NCBI GenBank assembly: GCA_019358875.1
Contig: JAHHIF010000019.1
Span: forward strand, 61,723-125,722
Length of the DNA: 64,000 nt
DNA from: Symplocastrum torsivum CPER-KK1
GTDB taxonomy: Bacteria; Cyanobacteriota; Cyanobacteriia; Cyanobacteriales; Coleofasciculaceae
Direction of reading: 5' to 3'
Position 1 is the stretch's first letter, and every line of letters begins with the position of its first letter. Below are positions 9,499 to 18,405 of this stretch, piece after piece. The notes under the pieces were generated by a model, which was given only the letters and a program-made list of their open reading frames with translations, was not told the origin of the DNA and made no database searches. A program made the translations under genes and the position numbers.

Positions 9499-10794
9499 CT
9501 AAATGCCTAAGCGTTGATAAATCTCATCTAAGTGCTTCAAGTGGTGTTGCGGGTCAAAACACGCCTCAATTTCTTCTGGCGTTAACTGACTAGTCACACG
9601 AGCATCTTTGGCAATGAGAGCGTGAAAATCACCTTCTGGTTTATTCCAAGCTTCATGGGCGCAAGATTGCACGATGCTGTACGCTTCTTCGCGGTTCATT
9701 CCCTTTCCCACCAGAGTGAGTAGCACCCGTTGGCTGAAGACAACGCCACCATAGAGATTCATATTCCGCTTCATGTTTTCTGGATAAACCAACAGGTTTT
9801 TCACCAAATCGGTGATTTCTACCAACATGAAGTGAGTCAAGATGCAAACATCTGGTAAGATGACTCGTTCAACAGAACTGTGAGAAATATCTCGCTCGTG
9901 CCAAAGAGCAACATTTTCTAACGCAGCAACAGCGTGTCCCCGTAGGATTCGCGCCATCCCGGTGAGTCGTTCTGAACGAATCGGGTTGCGCTTGTGAGGC
10001 ATTGCTGAGGAGCCTTTTTGTCCTTTGGAGAAGAATTCTTCGACCTCTAGGACATCAGTTCTTTGCAGGTTGCGAATTTCAACAGCAAAGCGTTCAATTG
10101 TTGCTCCTAAAAGGGCAAACTGCTGTACATAATCAGCATGGCGATCGCGTGAAATTACCTGTGTTGAAGCCGTATCCGGTCGCAGCCCCAATTTCTGACA
10201 AGCGATCGCTTCAATTTTCGGGTCAATGTTGGCGTAGGTTCCTACTGCGCCCGATATTTTCCCAACCGCAATTTGTTGCTGGAGACGCACAAGGCGATCG
10301 CGATTCCGACACACTTCTGCTAACCAACCTGCCAACTTAAAACCAAAGGTTATCGGTTCAGCGTGAATTCCATGAGAACGACCAATCATCACCGTATCGC
10401 GATGCTTCTGGGCTTGGAAGCGAATCGCTTGACTAAGTTGCTCCAATCGTTCCAGGATAATGTCTAAACTTGCGACAAGTTGCAGAGCAAGAGCAGTATC
10501 CAAAACATCGGAACTTGTCAAACCCAAGTGGATGTAACGACCCGCATCGCCGACATACTCATTAACATTCGTAAGAAAGGCGATCATATCGTGGCGGACT
10601 TCCGCCTCAATTTCTAGCACCCGCTTGGGGTCAAAGTTCGCTTTCTGTTTAATTTCCTCAACTGCCGCCTCTGGAATTTCACCCAGTTCGGCTTGTGCCT
10701 CGCAAACGGCAATTTCTACCTGAAGCCAGGTTTTGAGCTTGTAGGTTTCCGTCCACAATTCGCCCATTTCGGGCAGGGTGTAGCGCTCGATCAC
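9499..10794 (-). CDS. purB: Adenylosuccinate lyase
   Basis: PurB cleaves SAICAR to AICAR and adenylosuccinate to AMP, two steps of purine synthesis. The fumarase/aspartase superfamily signature GSSAMPHKRNP is present, as are SRDRHADYV and GLTSSDVLDTALA. The open frame extends to a TTG at 10815, but the GTG at 10794 gives MIERYTLPEMG, the usual family N-terminus, and a length of 431 aa, which is typical. It is therefore chosen. Several GCGATCGC sites lie inside it. It is divergent from the small membrane protein gene at 11004. Confidence 0.95.
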   Translation of the reverse strand: MIERYTLPEMGELWTETYKLKTWLQVEIAVCEAQAELGEIPEAAVEEIKQKANFDPKRVLEIEAEVRHDMIAFLTNVNEYVGDAGRYIHLGLTSSDVLDTALALQLVASLDIILERLEQLSQAIRFQAQKHRDTVMIGRSHGIHAEPITFGFKLAGWLAEVCRNRDRLVRLQQQIAVGKISGAVGTYANIDPKIEAIACQKLGLRPDTASTQVISRDRHADYVQQFALLGATIERFAVEIRNLQRTDVLEVEEFFSKGQKGSSAMPHKRNPIRSERLTGMARILRGHAVAALENVALWHERDISHSSVERVILPDVCILTHFMLVEITDLVKNLLVYPENMKRNMNLYGGVVFSQRVLLTLVGKGMNREEAYSIVQSCAHEAWNKPEGDFHALIAKDARVTSQLTPEEIEACFDPQHHLKHLDEIYQRLGI

Positions 10795-11003
10795 TGCCTG
10801 TGTCGCAGAATACAACCGTCATATTGTACAACTCACTGTCAGTCTAAGTTCGACATCAGCGATCGCTTTTGAAGAACAGCCCTTAACTCTCCACGCTAAC
10901 TAGCAGCTTAGGGTAGTGATTTCCGCCGAATTGGATAAAAGTCCCATGTTGTGAACTTCTATCATAGAGATAGACTAGCAAAAGTACTCATCCAAATTCG
11001 TGA

Positions 11004-11375
11004 ATGTTCGACTTCAACGCATTATCTGAGTTTTCACGCGCTAACTGTATCGCCATTTGTGCATTTTTGGTTCCTGCCAATTTGCTCTTTACGATACGGA
11101 CGGTAGTTTTCACAGGACTACACCGCCCTCAAGCTCAGGTGCGCCAAGCGGCTGTACTTGCCTGTATCCCGGCTTTGGTGATGGTACTGCATGTCTGGAC
11201 TTGGTTAATGATTGGAGTAGTCATGGCTCCGACTTACATCCTGTTTTGGCTGGCAAGTACCTGTGTATGTCTTAATGTTTGGGCGATCGCACATCCCAAA
11301 AGTATGGCTAGTTTACTCAAAGCTGTACTTCTTCGGTTGCAAAAACATCTGAGTTTGGCACTTATCAACAGGTAG
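11004..11375 (+). CDS. Small membrane protein of unknown function
   Basis: The 123-aa product has three or four hydrophobic segments (around residues 16-36, 46-68, 70-92 and a weaker one near the end), separated by a basic loop HRPQAQVRQ. The last 20 residues are basic and amphipathic. It is probably an inner or thylakoid membrane protein. No catalytic motif or known family is recognised. ATG at 11004 is the only sensible start. It sits between purB and the broken comM gene and carries a host-type GCGATCGC site. Confidence 0.65.
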   Translation: MFDFNALSEFSRANCIAICAFLVPANLLFTIRTVVFTGLHRPQAQVRQAAVLACIPALVMVLHVWTWLMIGVVMAPTYILFWLASTCVCLNVWAIAHPKSMASLLKAVLLRLQKHLSLALINR

Positions 11376-11533
11376 AAGTATAAATTCTTCCTGCTTTTTC
11401 TTCATACTCCTGATATAGCGAATGAGGATGCCAAAGAAGGCTGTAGGTCGGGTTAACGCCTCATGGATTCCTTAAACTTGATAGAACGTAGGAGTTGAGA
11501 TGCATCCTCGCTCAACCCTTTTACCCGTTACCA

Positions 11534-12149
11534 TCATTGCATTCTGTCAATTGTGCGGTACTGAATTGCTTCTGCAACGTGATGTGTTTTGAGTTCATCA
11601 TCTCCTGCCAAATCAGCAATGGTACGCGCTACTTTCAGAATGCGATCGCTTGCTCTGGCAGATAGCCCCAATTTGCGAATTGCTCCTTCGAGCAAGTTCC
11701 GAGAGGTATCATCCAGTTGGCACCAAAGGCGTAGGTGATTACTCTGCATCTGGGCATTGCAACGAACCACTGAATCATTCTTGAACCGAGTTCGGGCGCG
11801 ATCGCGTGCAGCTTGTACTCGTTCTCGCACAGGTGCCGACTCCTCCCCCGTTGGTTGTCGCGTAATCTCCTCCGGCTTCAAGCGATTCACCGCCACTTGC
11901 AGATCGATCCGATCCATCAAGGGACCTGAAAGCTTTGCCCAATATTGCTCTCTAGCCCTAGGTGAACAGGTGCAGCCTTGAATCGTATCGCCAAAATAGC
12001 CGCACGGACAAGGATTAGTACTGGCGACTAGGGTAAATTGAGCAGGAAATAGCACCGATTGACGGGTGCGGGAAATGGTGACGTGACCATCTTCTAGAGG
12101 TTGACGCAAGAACTCTAGTACATCACGTTTAAACTCTGTCAATTCGTCG
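11534..12149 (-). pseudogene. comM: comM/yifB 3' part, separated from its 5' part by a genomic island
   Basis: This encodes the last 204 residues of a ComM/YifB Mg-chelatase-like AAA+ protein, starting at DELTEFKRDVLEFLRQPLED and containing ASTNPCPCGYFGD, DRIDLQVAV and the C-terminal Mg-chelatase helical domain with SARASDRILKVARTIADL. It lacks its promoter and start. An island-derived ATG at 12211 happens to open a fused 225-aa frame (MLRNSSQDYKGV then DELTEF), which is unlikely to yield a working protein. Base 12149 is the third base of the Leu305 codon, whose first two bases lie at 40319-40318. ComM is a branch-migration helicase used in natural transformation. Confidence 0.93.
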
Positions 12150-12184
12150 GCAATTTTTATATAGCTTTTTTTTATAACTCCCTT
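12150..12184. other. Left end of the island (attachment-site half)
   Basis: Reading inward from comM the end is GCAATTTTTATATAGC followed by a T8 run. TTTTTATATAG at 12154-12164 matches TTTTTATAG reading inward from the right end, an imperfect inverted repeat expected around a tyrosine-recombinase core site. Confidence 0.55.
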
Positions 12185-12676
12185 GTAGTCTTGACTTGAA
12201 TTGCGTAGCATTCAAATGAACGATAGCAGACCTGAAAGATTTTTGAATCTGTCAGTACTCAAGTTCCACCTACTAGTTTGTAATACTTAAGTACTTTACA
12301 AATTCGCTATAGTATGCAATGAACACGAATTACATATTTACCATATAATTGCTTTTCTGCCAAGGTGTAAGTCCAAGTAGATTTGTTGCTAGCAATAACT
12401 GACAAAGCCAAGACTTCTCTAAACGGAACCCCTCAGCCACATCTTGGTCATTTGATAGAGTTTTATCTAACTCGTACTAAGCGACCGCAACTGGGAACCG
12501 CTTCACTAGATTGGGCGGGTCATGGCACTCCCTACAGCAATTCGGGTGAGCCATGACAATTAATCAAAGGGAGCGCCAAGCCCTCCGCTGTCGCCGCCCA
12601 ATCTTTCCCAGTAGCTAGTTAATGGTTGAGGCAAGGGTTAGATGGCTTGATGTAACTGCCCATGCTTCGCGTCAAG
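12185..12676. other. Island DNA without an intact gene
   Basis: About 490 bases with stops in all frames. It contains GC-rich patches (12490-12610) unlike the AT-rich cargo genes, so it is probably decayed coding or repeat sequence. I cannot name what it came from. Confidence 0.4.
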
Positions 12677-13137
12677 CGAATATTCCTACTCCATTAAGAA
12701 TGCGCTCTGTGCTGCCTAGGATTCAATCTAAGCGGGGTCAGTTAGGGTTGGTGGCAGATACATCTATGAAGTTAGGGAACTGAGCAGTGCGTTGGGTTAG
12801 AGCGCACGTAGATTGGCTCGTTCTCTAAAGCGTTCAAGGACATGGCTAAAGAGTTTGATGTCCCCTTTGTGTGTCTGGCTTAAATCAATCGAAGTGTTGA
12901 GGGTCACACTAACAAGCGACCAACTATAACAGATATCAAGGGCAGTAGTGCATCAAGCAGGATATGGATTTATGTCTGCTCCTTTACCAAGATGAGTACT
13001 ACAACTCAGACACGCCCAAAAAAGAAATCATGGAGGTGGCTGTTGCCAAGAACCGTAACAGTCCTACAGGGGTCTGTAAGGTGCTGTTTAACCCTTCGCT
13101 AGGACAGTTCCGCAACTTGATTGCTCATGATTCCTAA
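12677..13137 (+). pseudogene. dnaB: Replicative helicase dnaB, 3' remnant
   Basis: Conceptual translation in more than one frame gives the C-terminal part of a DnaB helicase. ANIPTPLRMRSVLPRIQSKR and GQLGLV come first, then AFKDMAKEFDVPFVCLA, a stop, INRSVEGHTNKRPTITDIKG, a frameshift near 12950, and finally QDMDLCLLLYQDEYYNSDTP, VAVAKNRNSPTGVCKVLFNP and a natural stop at 13135-13137. DnaB from cyanobacteria reads closely alike in this region. At least one stop and one or two frameshifts make it non-functional. A second, shorter copy of its 3' end lies at 15155-15199. Confidence 0.85.
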
Positions 13138-13499
13138 TTGGCGTAGTCCTTAATGCTTTGTAGGGTGCAGCATTGTCTAGTTTGCGCTGACTAGGTAATT
13201 ACTTCAGGAATTAGTAGCTGAGCCACAAGAGTTGATAGGTGAGGATGACTTAGGAGAAGTGGATGAAAGCCATCTCTACTTTGGTTTGTCAACGAAAAGA
13301 GAAAAAGTATAGGCTTAATAGTTAATCTGGTACCAAATTTCCGATGAAAGCATGTCAGTTTTGCAAGCAACGAATCGTAGGTTGGGTTAAGCGTTATCGA
13401 AGACCAACAGAAAAAACGAGAGTGTTGGGTTAAGGTATCAACCTAACCTAGAAAGGTGACCTACTTCGATGTCCTACTGCATTATTTTGTAAGAGTGTG
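13138..13499. other. Island spacer, 0.36 kb, no intact gene
   Basis: Short frames are broken by stops. The stretch GTAGGTTGGGTTAAGCG near 13378 is a common cyanobacterial dispersed-repeat sequence. It probably carries the promoter of the following gene. Confidence 0.4.
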
Positions 13500-14417
13500 A
13501 TGACTAAAAAACTGAAAGTCGATTTTTATCAAATAGAATTACCAACTACATCTAATGTATCTTTTGAAGCCCTCTTGCAAAAAGCTATCCAAATACAAGA
13601 GCAAGCTCGTATTAAAATCATTCGTAGTTTTCCAATTAGATTACAGTCACTAGATTGTAATGATTTCAATGGTGAACAATTTTTTGAAGGAGAAATAATT
13701 CGCATACGTATGGAGGATGCTCCTGTTATAGCGAATCTCAAGGGAGGTCTTGAGGATATTCATCTCACAGATGACCAAGGAATTGGTGAGCAAACAGCGT
13801 TTCTATACCATCCAAAGACACGAATTTTACTAATTCATACTACGCAAACTGGAGTTTCGATTTCTCTTTTATTAGGATATTTTAAAGAAATTGGAGGTTT
13901 CAATGAACTCATTTATGGCAATGCAGTTATTCAATTAGATACTATGCAAAAGCTTGATACTATGCAATATTTTCGTAGGTTTGAAGTTCGTGTAGCGGGG
14001 CTTGAAAACGCTGAAGTTTTTAAAGATCAGAATCGCAGTATTGAAGAAATGGTTAAGCTTTCGGAAGAGTTTCGTGCGCCTGTTTTAGATATTAGTATGT
14101 CCATAGGATATAAAAAAAATAAATCCTTAGATCCCAATATTATTAAAAGTACGGTAAATTCATTAAGAAGTATGTTGGGCAGCAGGCATAAACAAATTAG
14201 CAAAATAAAAGTCTCTGGCGTTACTGAGGATGGAGAGTTGGTCTTGCTTGATTTTATTAAAGATAGAATGATTGAAGTTGTGGATATTAGTACTCAGAAG
14301 AATCAACGTAAGATTCCGTACTCTACTCGTCAACGAGCTATTCGCGAGGCTTGGAATCATCGTCAAGATGAATTACTCAAGATGTACTGCCCTCCAAAGC
14401 CTAGTCAGAACTTCTGA
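13500..14417 (+). CDS. Unknown protein, possibly DUF6731-like (candidate defence component)
   Basis: The 305-aa product begins TKKLKVDFYQIELP and has a central hydrophobic strand-rich part (RILLIHTTQTGVSISLLLGYF). A repeated pair IQLDTMQKLDTMQYF precedes a RRFEVRVAGLENAEVF region, and a basic C-terminus follows with YSTRQRAIREAWNHRQDELL. It looks like the DUF6731-type proteins found in variable regions, but this is from memory and tentative. No nuclease or ATPase motif is seen. GTG at 13497 immediately precedes the chosen ATG. It converges on, and overlaps by 17 bases, the membrane protein gene on the other strand. Both sit between two dnaB 3' remnants, so they may be a cassette. Confidence 0.65.
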   Translation: MTKKLKVDFYQIELPTTSNVSFEALLQKAIQIQEQARIKIIRSFPIRLQSLDCNDFNGEQFFEGEIIRIRMEDAPVIANLKGGLEDIHLTDDQGIGEQTAFLYHPKTRILLIHTTQTGVSISLLLGYFKEIGGFNELIYGNAVIQLDTMQKLDTMQYFRRFEVRVAGLENAEVFKDQNRSIEEMVKLSEEFRAPVLDISMSIGYKKNKSLDPNIIKSTVNSLRSMLGSRHKQISKIKVSGVTEDGELVLLDFIKDRMIEVVDISTQKNQRKIPYSTRQRAIREAWNHRQDELLKMYCPPKPSQNF

Positions 14418-14874
14418 GTATGAGTGAAAAGAGTTTAATTACTCTGTAGTATGAAAAAGTTGCAGTTATAAGACAAAGCAGCCAAAAGCTAATTATCCAA
14501 GGATGCCAAACTTCTTTTTGATTGAAATTAACGATTAAGCCAAAAGCACTGCTGATTGCTAATGTAAAAGACCAATGTATAGCAGTCATAAAATAATCAA
14601 TTAGTTTGTCGTAATAACCTCCGGATTTTAGTTGCTGAATTACTCGTTTGTTACCTATTGAAAGTAGTATTGATTGTGAAGTACCCAGAAAGCCAACTGT
14701 TATAGCGCAGATGTTTATTGCTGCGGAAAAGAGGTCTCTTATTGCGTTAGGAAGTGAATAGCTTTTCAGGAAGAGAAGGTAGATAAGTGCGGCTATGAAA
14801 CCGAATATTATTGGATGCCATCTTTCTGCTAAAGCTTTTCTACTTCCTGTTAAGCTTCTTCTGCCTGTACTCAT
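14401..14874 (-). CDS. Small membrane protein paired with the unknown 305-aa protein
   Basis: The 157-aa product has four likely membrane segments (around residues 22-39, 49-70, 94-115 and 124-147). They are joined by short loops, with the basic N-terminus STGRRSLTGSRKALAERW probably cytoplasmic. ATG at 14874 follows GGGTGGGTGGATT; the longer frame starts at a TTG. No family is recognised. Small multi-pass proteins next to an unknown cytoplasmic protein in a defence island often act as membrane-damaging effectors, which is only an inference here. The tail-to-tail overlap with the 305-aa gene could allow antisense control. Confidence 0.6.
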   Translation of the reverse strand: MSTGRRSLTGSRKALAERWHPIIFGFIAALIYLLFLKSYSLPNAIRDLFSAAINICAITVGFLGTSQSILLSIGNKRVIQQLKSGGYYDKLIDYFMTAIHWSFTLAISSAFGLIVNFNQKEVWHPWIISFWLLCLITATFSYYRVIKLFSLILRSSD

Positions 14875-15401
14875 AATCCACCCACCCTTGCAGTTACAGT
14901 TAGCCAAAGCTACTAGTACCGCTACGCGGAAGTCATAAAGTCAAAAACCTTACAAAAGGAAGCTTTTCGTCTATTTTGCATGGTAGCTTTATTTCCACCG
15001 CACTGTACTAGAAAATATTTTCTCTAAGTTCTTTAATTTTTTTGTAAACTCAAAAAAGTACATGTGTACTATAACGCGCTATCTATATTGTACTATATAT
15101 ACAGTTGGTATCAAATTCTATTTACAGTAGCTTTACATAGAATCTACAAAACTTTGTAAGGTGCTGTTCAATCCTTCAGTAGAACAGTTCCATAACTTGT
15201 CATAACTTGGTTGTTTAGATTGCTACCAATTGCTGTAAAAATTGTAGAATTTTTGGCTCTTTACAAGATCAAAAAACTAATTCAATTGGTATCCAGCTAA
15301 TGTATTCATATCGGAATTGAGTTAAAGGAATAATGAATTAGGTTGTAATCATTTTTAAAGTGAAGCTCTAACAATGTAGCATTAGCAAGTAGTTACAATA
15401 T
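14875..15401. other. AT-rich island spacer with a dnaB fragment
   Basis: About 530 bases with no open gene. It contains the 45-base dnaB 3'-end copy listed separately and a very AT-rich zone at 15055-15105 that is likely promoter DNA for the upstream membrane protein. Confidence 0.45.
15155..15199 (+). repeat. Second copy of the dnaB 3' end
   Basis: This 45-base stretch matches 13075-13119 of the dnaB remnant at 38 of 45 positions with no gaps (both start TGTAAGGTGCTGTT and end AACTTG). The differences are mostly transitions, so the copies diverged for some time or come from different dnaB genes. Confidence 0.8.
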
Positions 15402-16403
15402 CTATTTATTTTTATCAGAAATCTGAGGATATTTCTCTTCTGCTTTTTCAACCCTAGTTTTATCCCACTCCTCTACTGTTGGTCTATACAACCAATGTTC
15501 TAACTTAGATTCATCAATATATCCTCTTAGTTCAGAATCAACCCAAATATGAAGCCGCTCAATGCATCCTATCTCTTTAGCAGCAGCTTCAATATATTCC
15601 CATTGCTGAATAAAGTTTTCCGCCCAGGACTTCTTAGTCATAATAGAACGAGCAAATTCTAAACCTGCTGCTAACATCCTTTTTCCATTAGTGCCACGAG
15701 CATTGATAGGTTCCCAAAAAATCACCTCTGGATTAAAACACATAATTTTCTCCAAGTGCTTCCTGAAAGCATCTAAAGTCATGCTGGGAGGAGTGGGAGC
15801 AATTGCAACATATAGCCGACATCCAGCTTCGTAACCTACAAGCATTGCTTTGTAACGTTCAGTAGGTAGAGGTGCAGAAGGTTCAATCTTACGAGAGAGT
15901 TCATCGTCTAAAAACGGTAGGCTCATACCAACTATTACATTGGGGCGATTAAGAGTCTCAATATCATTTACCCATAAAGGACTACGGGTGAGAATTCTAA
16001 CTCTTTTGTTAGACTGTGAGAGAGCTTCAACAGCTCCACGAGTGACGCTTGCTGTTTGCTTGTTTTGGTAAGGATCAGTACCAGAACAAAGTAAAACTAC
16101 ACCTTTCCCTTCTGGTGTTTCACGCCAAGATTTTTTACGTGAGAGAATTTTCTCTAGTAAAGCTGGTATTTCTTCACGGACAAAAATATACTGTCCCCAA
16201 TCTAGTTGTGGGTCAGTTACTCCTTTTTCTTTCAGTTGTGCTTGACGAGTCCGAATTGCGGGAGTTGAAGGTACATAACAGAAAGTACATCCATGCAAAC
16301 ACCCTGATGCAACATTTATCACGTAATCACATAATCCCTTTTTATTAAGCGCACTTTCTTGAAGAGGATTAACAATTTTTTCGGTGCCTTTTATGATAGA
16401 CAT
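15402..16403 (-). CDS. Three-Cys-motif radical SAM protein (SPL/Gp37-Gp68-like)
   Basis: The 333-aa product has the motif SGCLHGCTFCY near residue 40, a C-x3-C-x2-C arrangement that would bind the [4Fe-4S] cluster of a radical SAM enzyme. Further matches to the spore-photoproduct-lyase-like/phage Gp37-Gp68 family are LLCSGTDPYQNKQ, RVRILTRSPLW and VIFWEPINARGTNGKRM. The substrate is unknown. It faces the TcmP gene head to head across 57 bases; family descriptions name TcmP as the partner of exactly this radical SAM family. The pair is thus likely co-regulated from a shared promoter region. Confidence 0.85.
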   Translation of the reverse strand: MSIIKGTEKIVNPLQESALNKKGLCDYVINVASGCLHGCTFCYVPSTPAIRTRQAQLKEKGVTDPQLDWGQYIFVREEIPALLEKILSRKKSWRETPEGKGVVLLCSGTDPYQNKQTASVTRGAVEALSQSNKRVRILTRSPLWVNDIETLNRPNVIVGMSLPFLDDELSRKIEPSAPLPTERYKAMLVGYEAGCRLYVAIAPTPPSMTLDAFRKHLEKIMCFNPEVIFWEPINARGTNGKRMLAAGLEFARSIMTKKSWAENFIQQWEYIEAAAKEIGCIERLHIWVDSELRGYIDESKLEHWLYRPTVEEWDKTRVEKAEEKYPQISDKNK

Positions 16404-16460
16404 TGTATCAAGTTACTCAATGTGAAGATTATAACTAATTATTAGGTAAAGGAAAATTCA

Positions 16461-17741
16461 ATGGGTAAGAAAGAAGAGATTCTTTGGAGTGCTGATGGAA
16501 CCCTTTTACTCGAACTGCAACCTCACACTAGAGCAAAACATCAACTACTAGCTGAATATATTAGAAACTGGATAGATACTCTTTGCTCCAATAATAGATG
16601 GCGTGAATCAAAAGTAACTTTAGTAGACGGCTTTTGTGGCGGTGGTTTATACAGAGATGGCAATAGTTTTTGGGAAGGCTCTCCCATCAAGATGATAAGA
16701 ATGCTTGAAGAAGGATACAGAATGGTTAGAGAGGAAAGATCTAAACCTTACTATCACCTTCATTTTAAATTTATCTTTATAGATAAACAGAAAGAACACA
16801 TAGATTGCTTAAGAAAGCAAATTATAGATGCAGGTCTAGGTCACTATTTAGACTCTGATAGATGCCAATTGATATGTAAAGAATTTGAAAAAGCAGTTGA
16901 TGAATGTATTTCTCAAGCGAAAGGAGGACATTCTTTCTTCTTATTAGACCCATGTGGCATAGATGATGTAAGCATGAGTAGTATTAGAAAAATTATTGAT
17001 CTTGGTAATTCAGAAATTCTTTGGACATATATGATTAAACATCTTTTGAGGTTGCTACCTCAAAGTAAAATAAATGATAAGGAAATAAAAAGAAGAGTTA
17101 TACAAGATATTCTAGAAGCAGAAATGTATTATGACTATAAGCATTATAAGCAGCTCGAAAGCACTAAAAATATAACGGCTGCTCAACAGTATCTTAAAAA
17201 TCAGTCTCTTCAGTTAATCAGAAACCAGGGAAGAATTAAGTACTTGTACCCTTTTGCACTAATGAAGGATAAAAATACAGTTTTATACTATTTAGTTCAT
17301 TTAGCTAATGACCCAAAAGCAATAGAAGTGATGAAATATAGTACTTGGAAATATAATAATTTAGAGTACCGATATCACTATGATTGCTATGGTGTAGGAT
17401 TTAGAACCCTTGAGTACTATGAAGAGAATTCAAAATTCTGTGATGTTGATGAGACTAATCTCAATATATGTCTTGAAGATTTGAGTAAAAAAATCTTACC
17501 TTTGATAGGTAATAGTGAAGATGGCTTAACACTTTCCGAAATTCAGGATAGAATTATTGAAGCTACTCCGGCGACATCTGAGCATTTAATTTTCTTGATT
17601 AATGAATTAAAAAAATTTAATGAAGTTGAAGTTATTAAGACCAACGGAAAGGATTTTAAAGGTTATAACATTGCTCCGAAATATCTAATTAGGAAGCCAT
17701 GGCAGAGGACTTTATTTGATCTCAGATCAATCATTAGATAG
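16461..17741 (+). CDS. tcmP: Three-Cys-motif partner protein TcmP
   Basis: The 426-aa product has the TcmP layout. It starts with an N-terminal LWSADGTLLLELQPHTRAKH, where HTRAKH fits the conserved H-T-x-x-K-H motif, followed by VTLVDGFCGGGLYRDG, a Rossmann-like nucleotide or SAM-binding glycine motif. Further on are FIFIDKQKEHID and FFLLDPCGID, a DPxG motif like that of methyltransferases. The C-terminal third is helical. The role is unproven; methyltransferase-like partner to the radical SAM protein is the natural guess. AAAGGAAAATTCA precedes ATG 16461. Codon use is strongly AT-rich, unlike the host flanks. Confidence 0.85.
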   Translation: MGKKEEILWSADGTLLLELQPHTRAKHQLLAEYIRNWIDTLCSNNRWRESKVTLVDGFCGGGLYRDGNSFWEGSPIKMIRMLEEGYRMVREERSKPYYHLHFKFIFIDKQKEHIDCLRKQIIDAGLGHYLDSDRCQLICKEFEKAVDECISQAKGGHSFFLLDPCGIDDVSMSSIRKIIDLGNSEILWTYMIKHLLRLLPQSKINDKEIKRRVIQDILEAEMYYDYKHYKQLESTKNITAAQQYLKNQSLQLIRNQGRIKYLYPFALMKDKNTVLYYLVHLANDPKAIEVMKYSTWKYNNLEYRYHYDCYGVGFRTLEYYEENSKFCDVDETNLNICLEDLSKKILPLIGNSEDGLTLSEIQDRIIEATPATSEHLIFLINELKKFNEVEVIKTNGKDFKGYNIAPKYLIRKPWQRTLFDLRSIIR

Positions 17742-17792
17742 TGACTGAGAAGTGTGAGTAGTAACGGTGCCATGCTCTCCATGTATTCCACT

Positions 17793-17975
17793 GAGCTGCC
17801 AATCTCCGATTTTTATACAGATTTCTATGACAAAGCTCCCTGGAAGCGCTTTGAGTATGGCACTCCGTCCAAGTCATTGGCAGATTGGGGTTGGGTGCAG
17901 CATATTCTGGCTTCGCTGAATGACCAGGGACGGGCGGGGGTTGTGTTAGATACGCAGGCGGTGTCCCGTGGTTCG
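17793..17975 (+). pseudogene. N6-adenine DNA methyltransferase fragment (HsdM-like)
   Basis: About 60 codons read as the middle of a type I/type IIG N6-adenine methyltransferase: YDKAPWKRFEYGTPSKSLAD, WVQHILASLNDQGRAGVVLD and AVSRGS. HsdM proteins have the same order just after the NPPF catalytic motif. Neither NPPF nor the rest of the enzyme is present and the frame soon ends, so this is a remnant. It is more GC-rich than tcmP and marks a junction between cargo modules. Confidence 0.75.
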
Positions 17976-18036
17976 AGTGTATGTTGTAACTATTCAATGT
18001 AATAGTATCAATAGCAATTTTTAAGAGGAGCTTTAG

Positions 18037-18405
18037 ATGTCTGACGAGAACCTTATAGGGCTAGCAGCACTGATTGAGCAGGTAAAGCAGGAATTACTCG
18101 CGCCCTCCCTTGAAGGTGAGTCTGACATCCCTCTGTTGAGTGTGGATGAGGTGGAACTCGAACTCCAAGTAACGGTTAAGAAGGAAGGCAAGGGAGGAAT
18201 AAAAATTTATGTTCTAGAGTTAGGTGGGGGAGGTAGTCGGGATGATGTACAAAAAGTGAAGGTTAAGCTTTCTCCTATTGTTAGCAAAGAAACTCTTTTG
18301 GGTCTGTACAAAAAACGCCATCCGGAACGCTTGAACGAACTGGTGGATACCAGTATTGAAGGAATCTTTAAAGGTGGTAGCGAGAACTTAAGCGAAGAGT
18401 TTTGA
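18037..18405 (+). CDS. Trypsin-co-occurring domain 2 (trypco2) protein
   Basis: The 122-aa product begins IGLAALIEQVKQELL, has a central strand pair EVELELQVTVKKEGKGGIKI, and then KVKVKLSPIV. This is the pattern of trypco2 domains, small proteins found beside trypsin-like or CHAT protease modules in predicted conflict systems. TTTTTAAGAGGAGCTTTAG before the ATG gives a strong RBS (GAGGAG). Its TGA overlaps the TTG start of the CHAT gene, so the two are translationally coupled and probably work together, with trypco2 as substrate, adaptor or effector. Confidence 0.75.
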   Translation: MSDENLIGLAALIEQVKQELLAPSLEGESDIPLLSVDEVELELQVTVKKEGKGGIKIYVLELGGGGSRDDVQKVKVKLSPIVSKETLLGLYKKRHPERLNELVDTSIEGIFKGGSENLSEEF

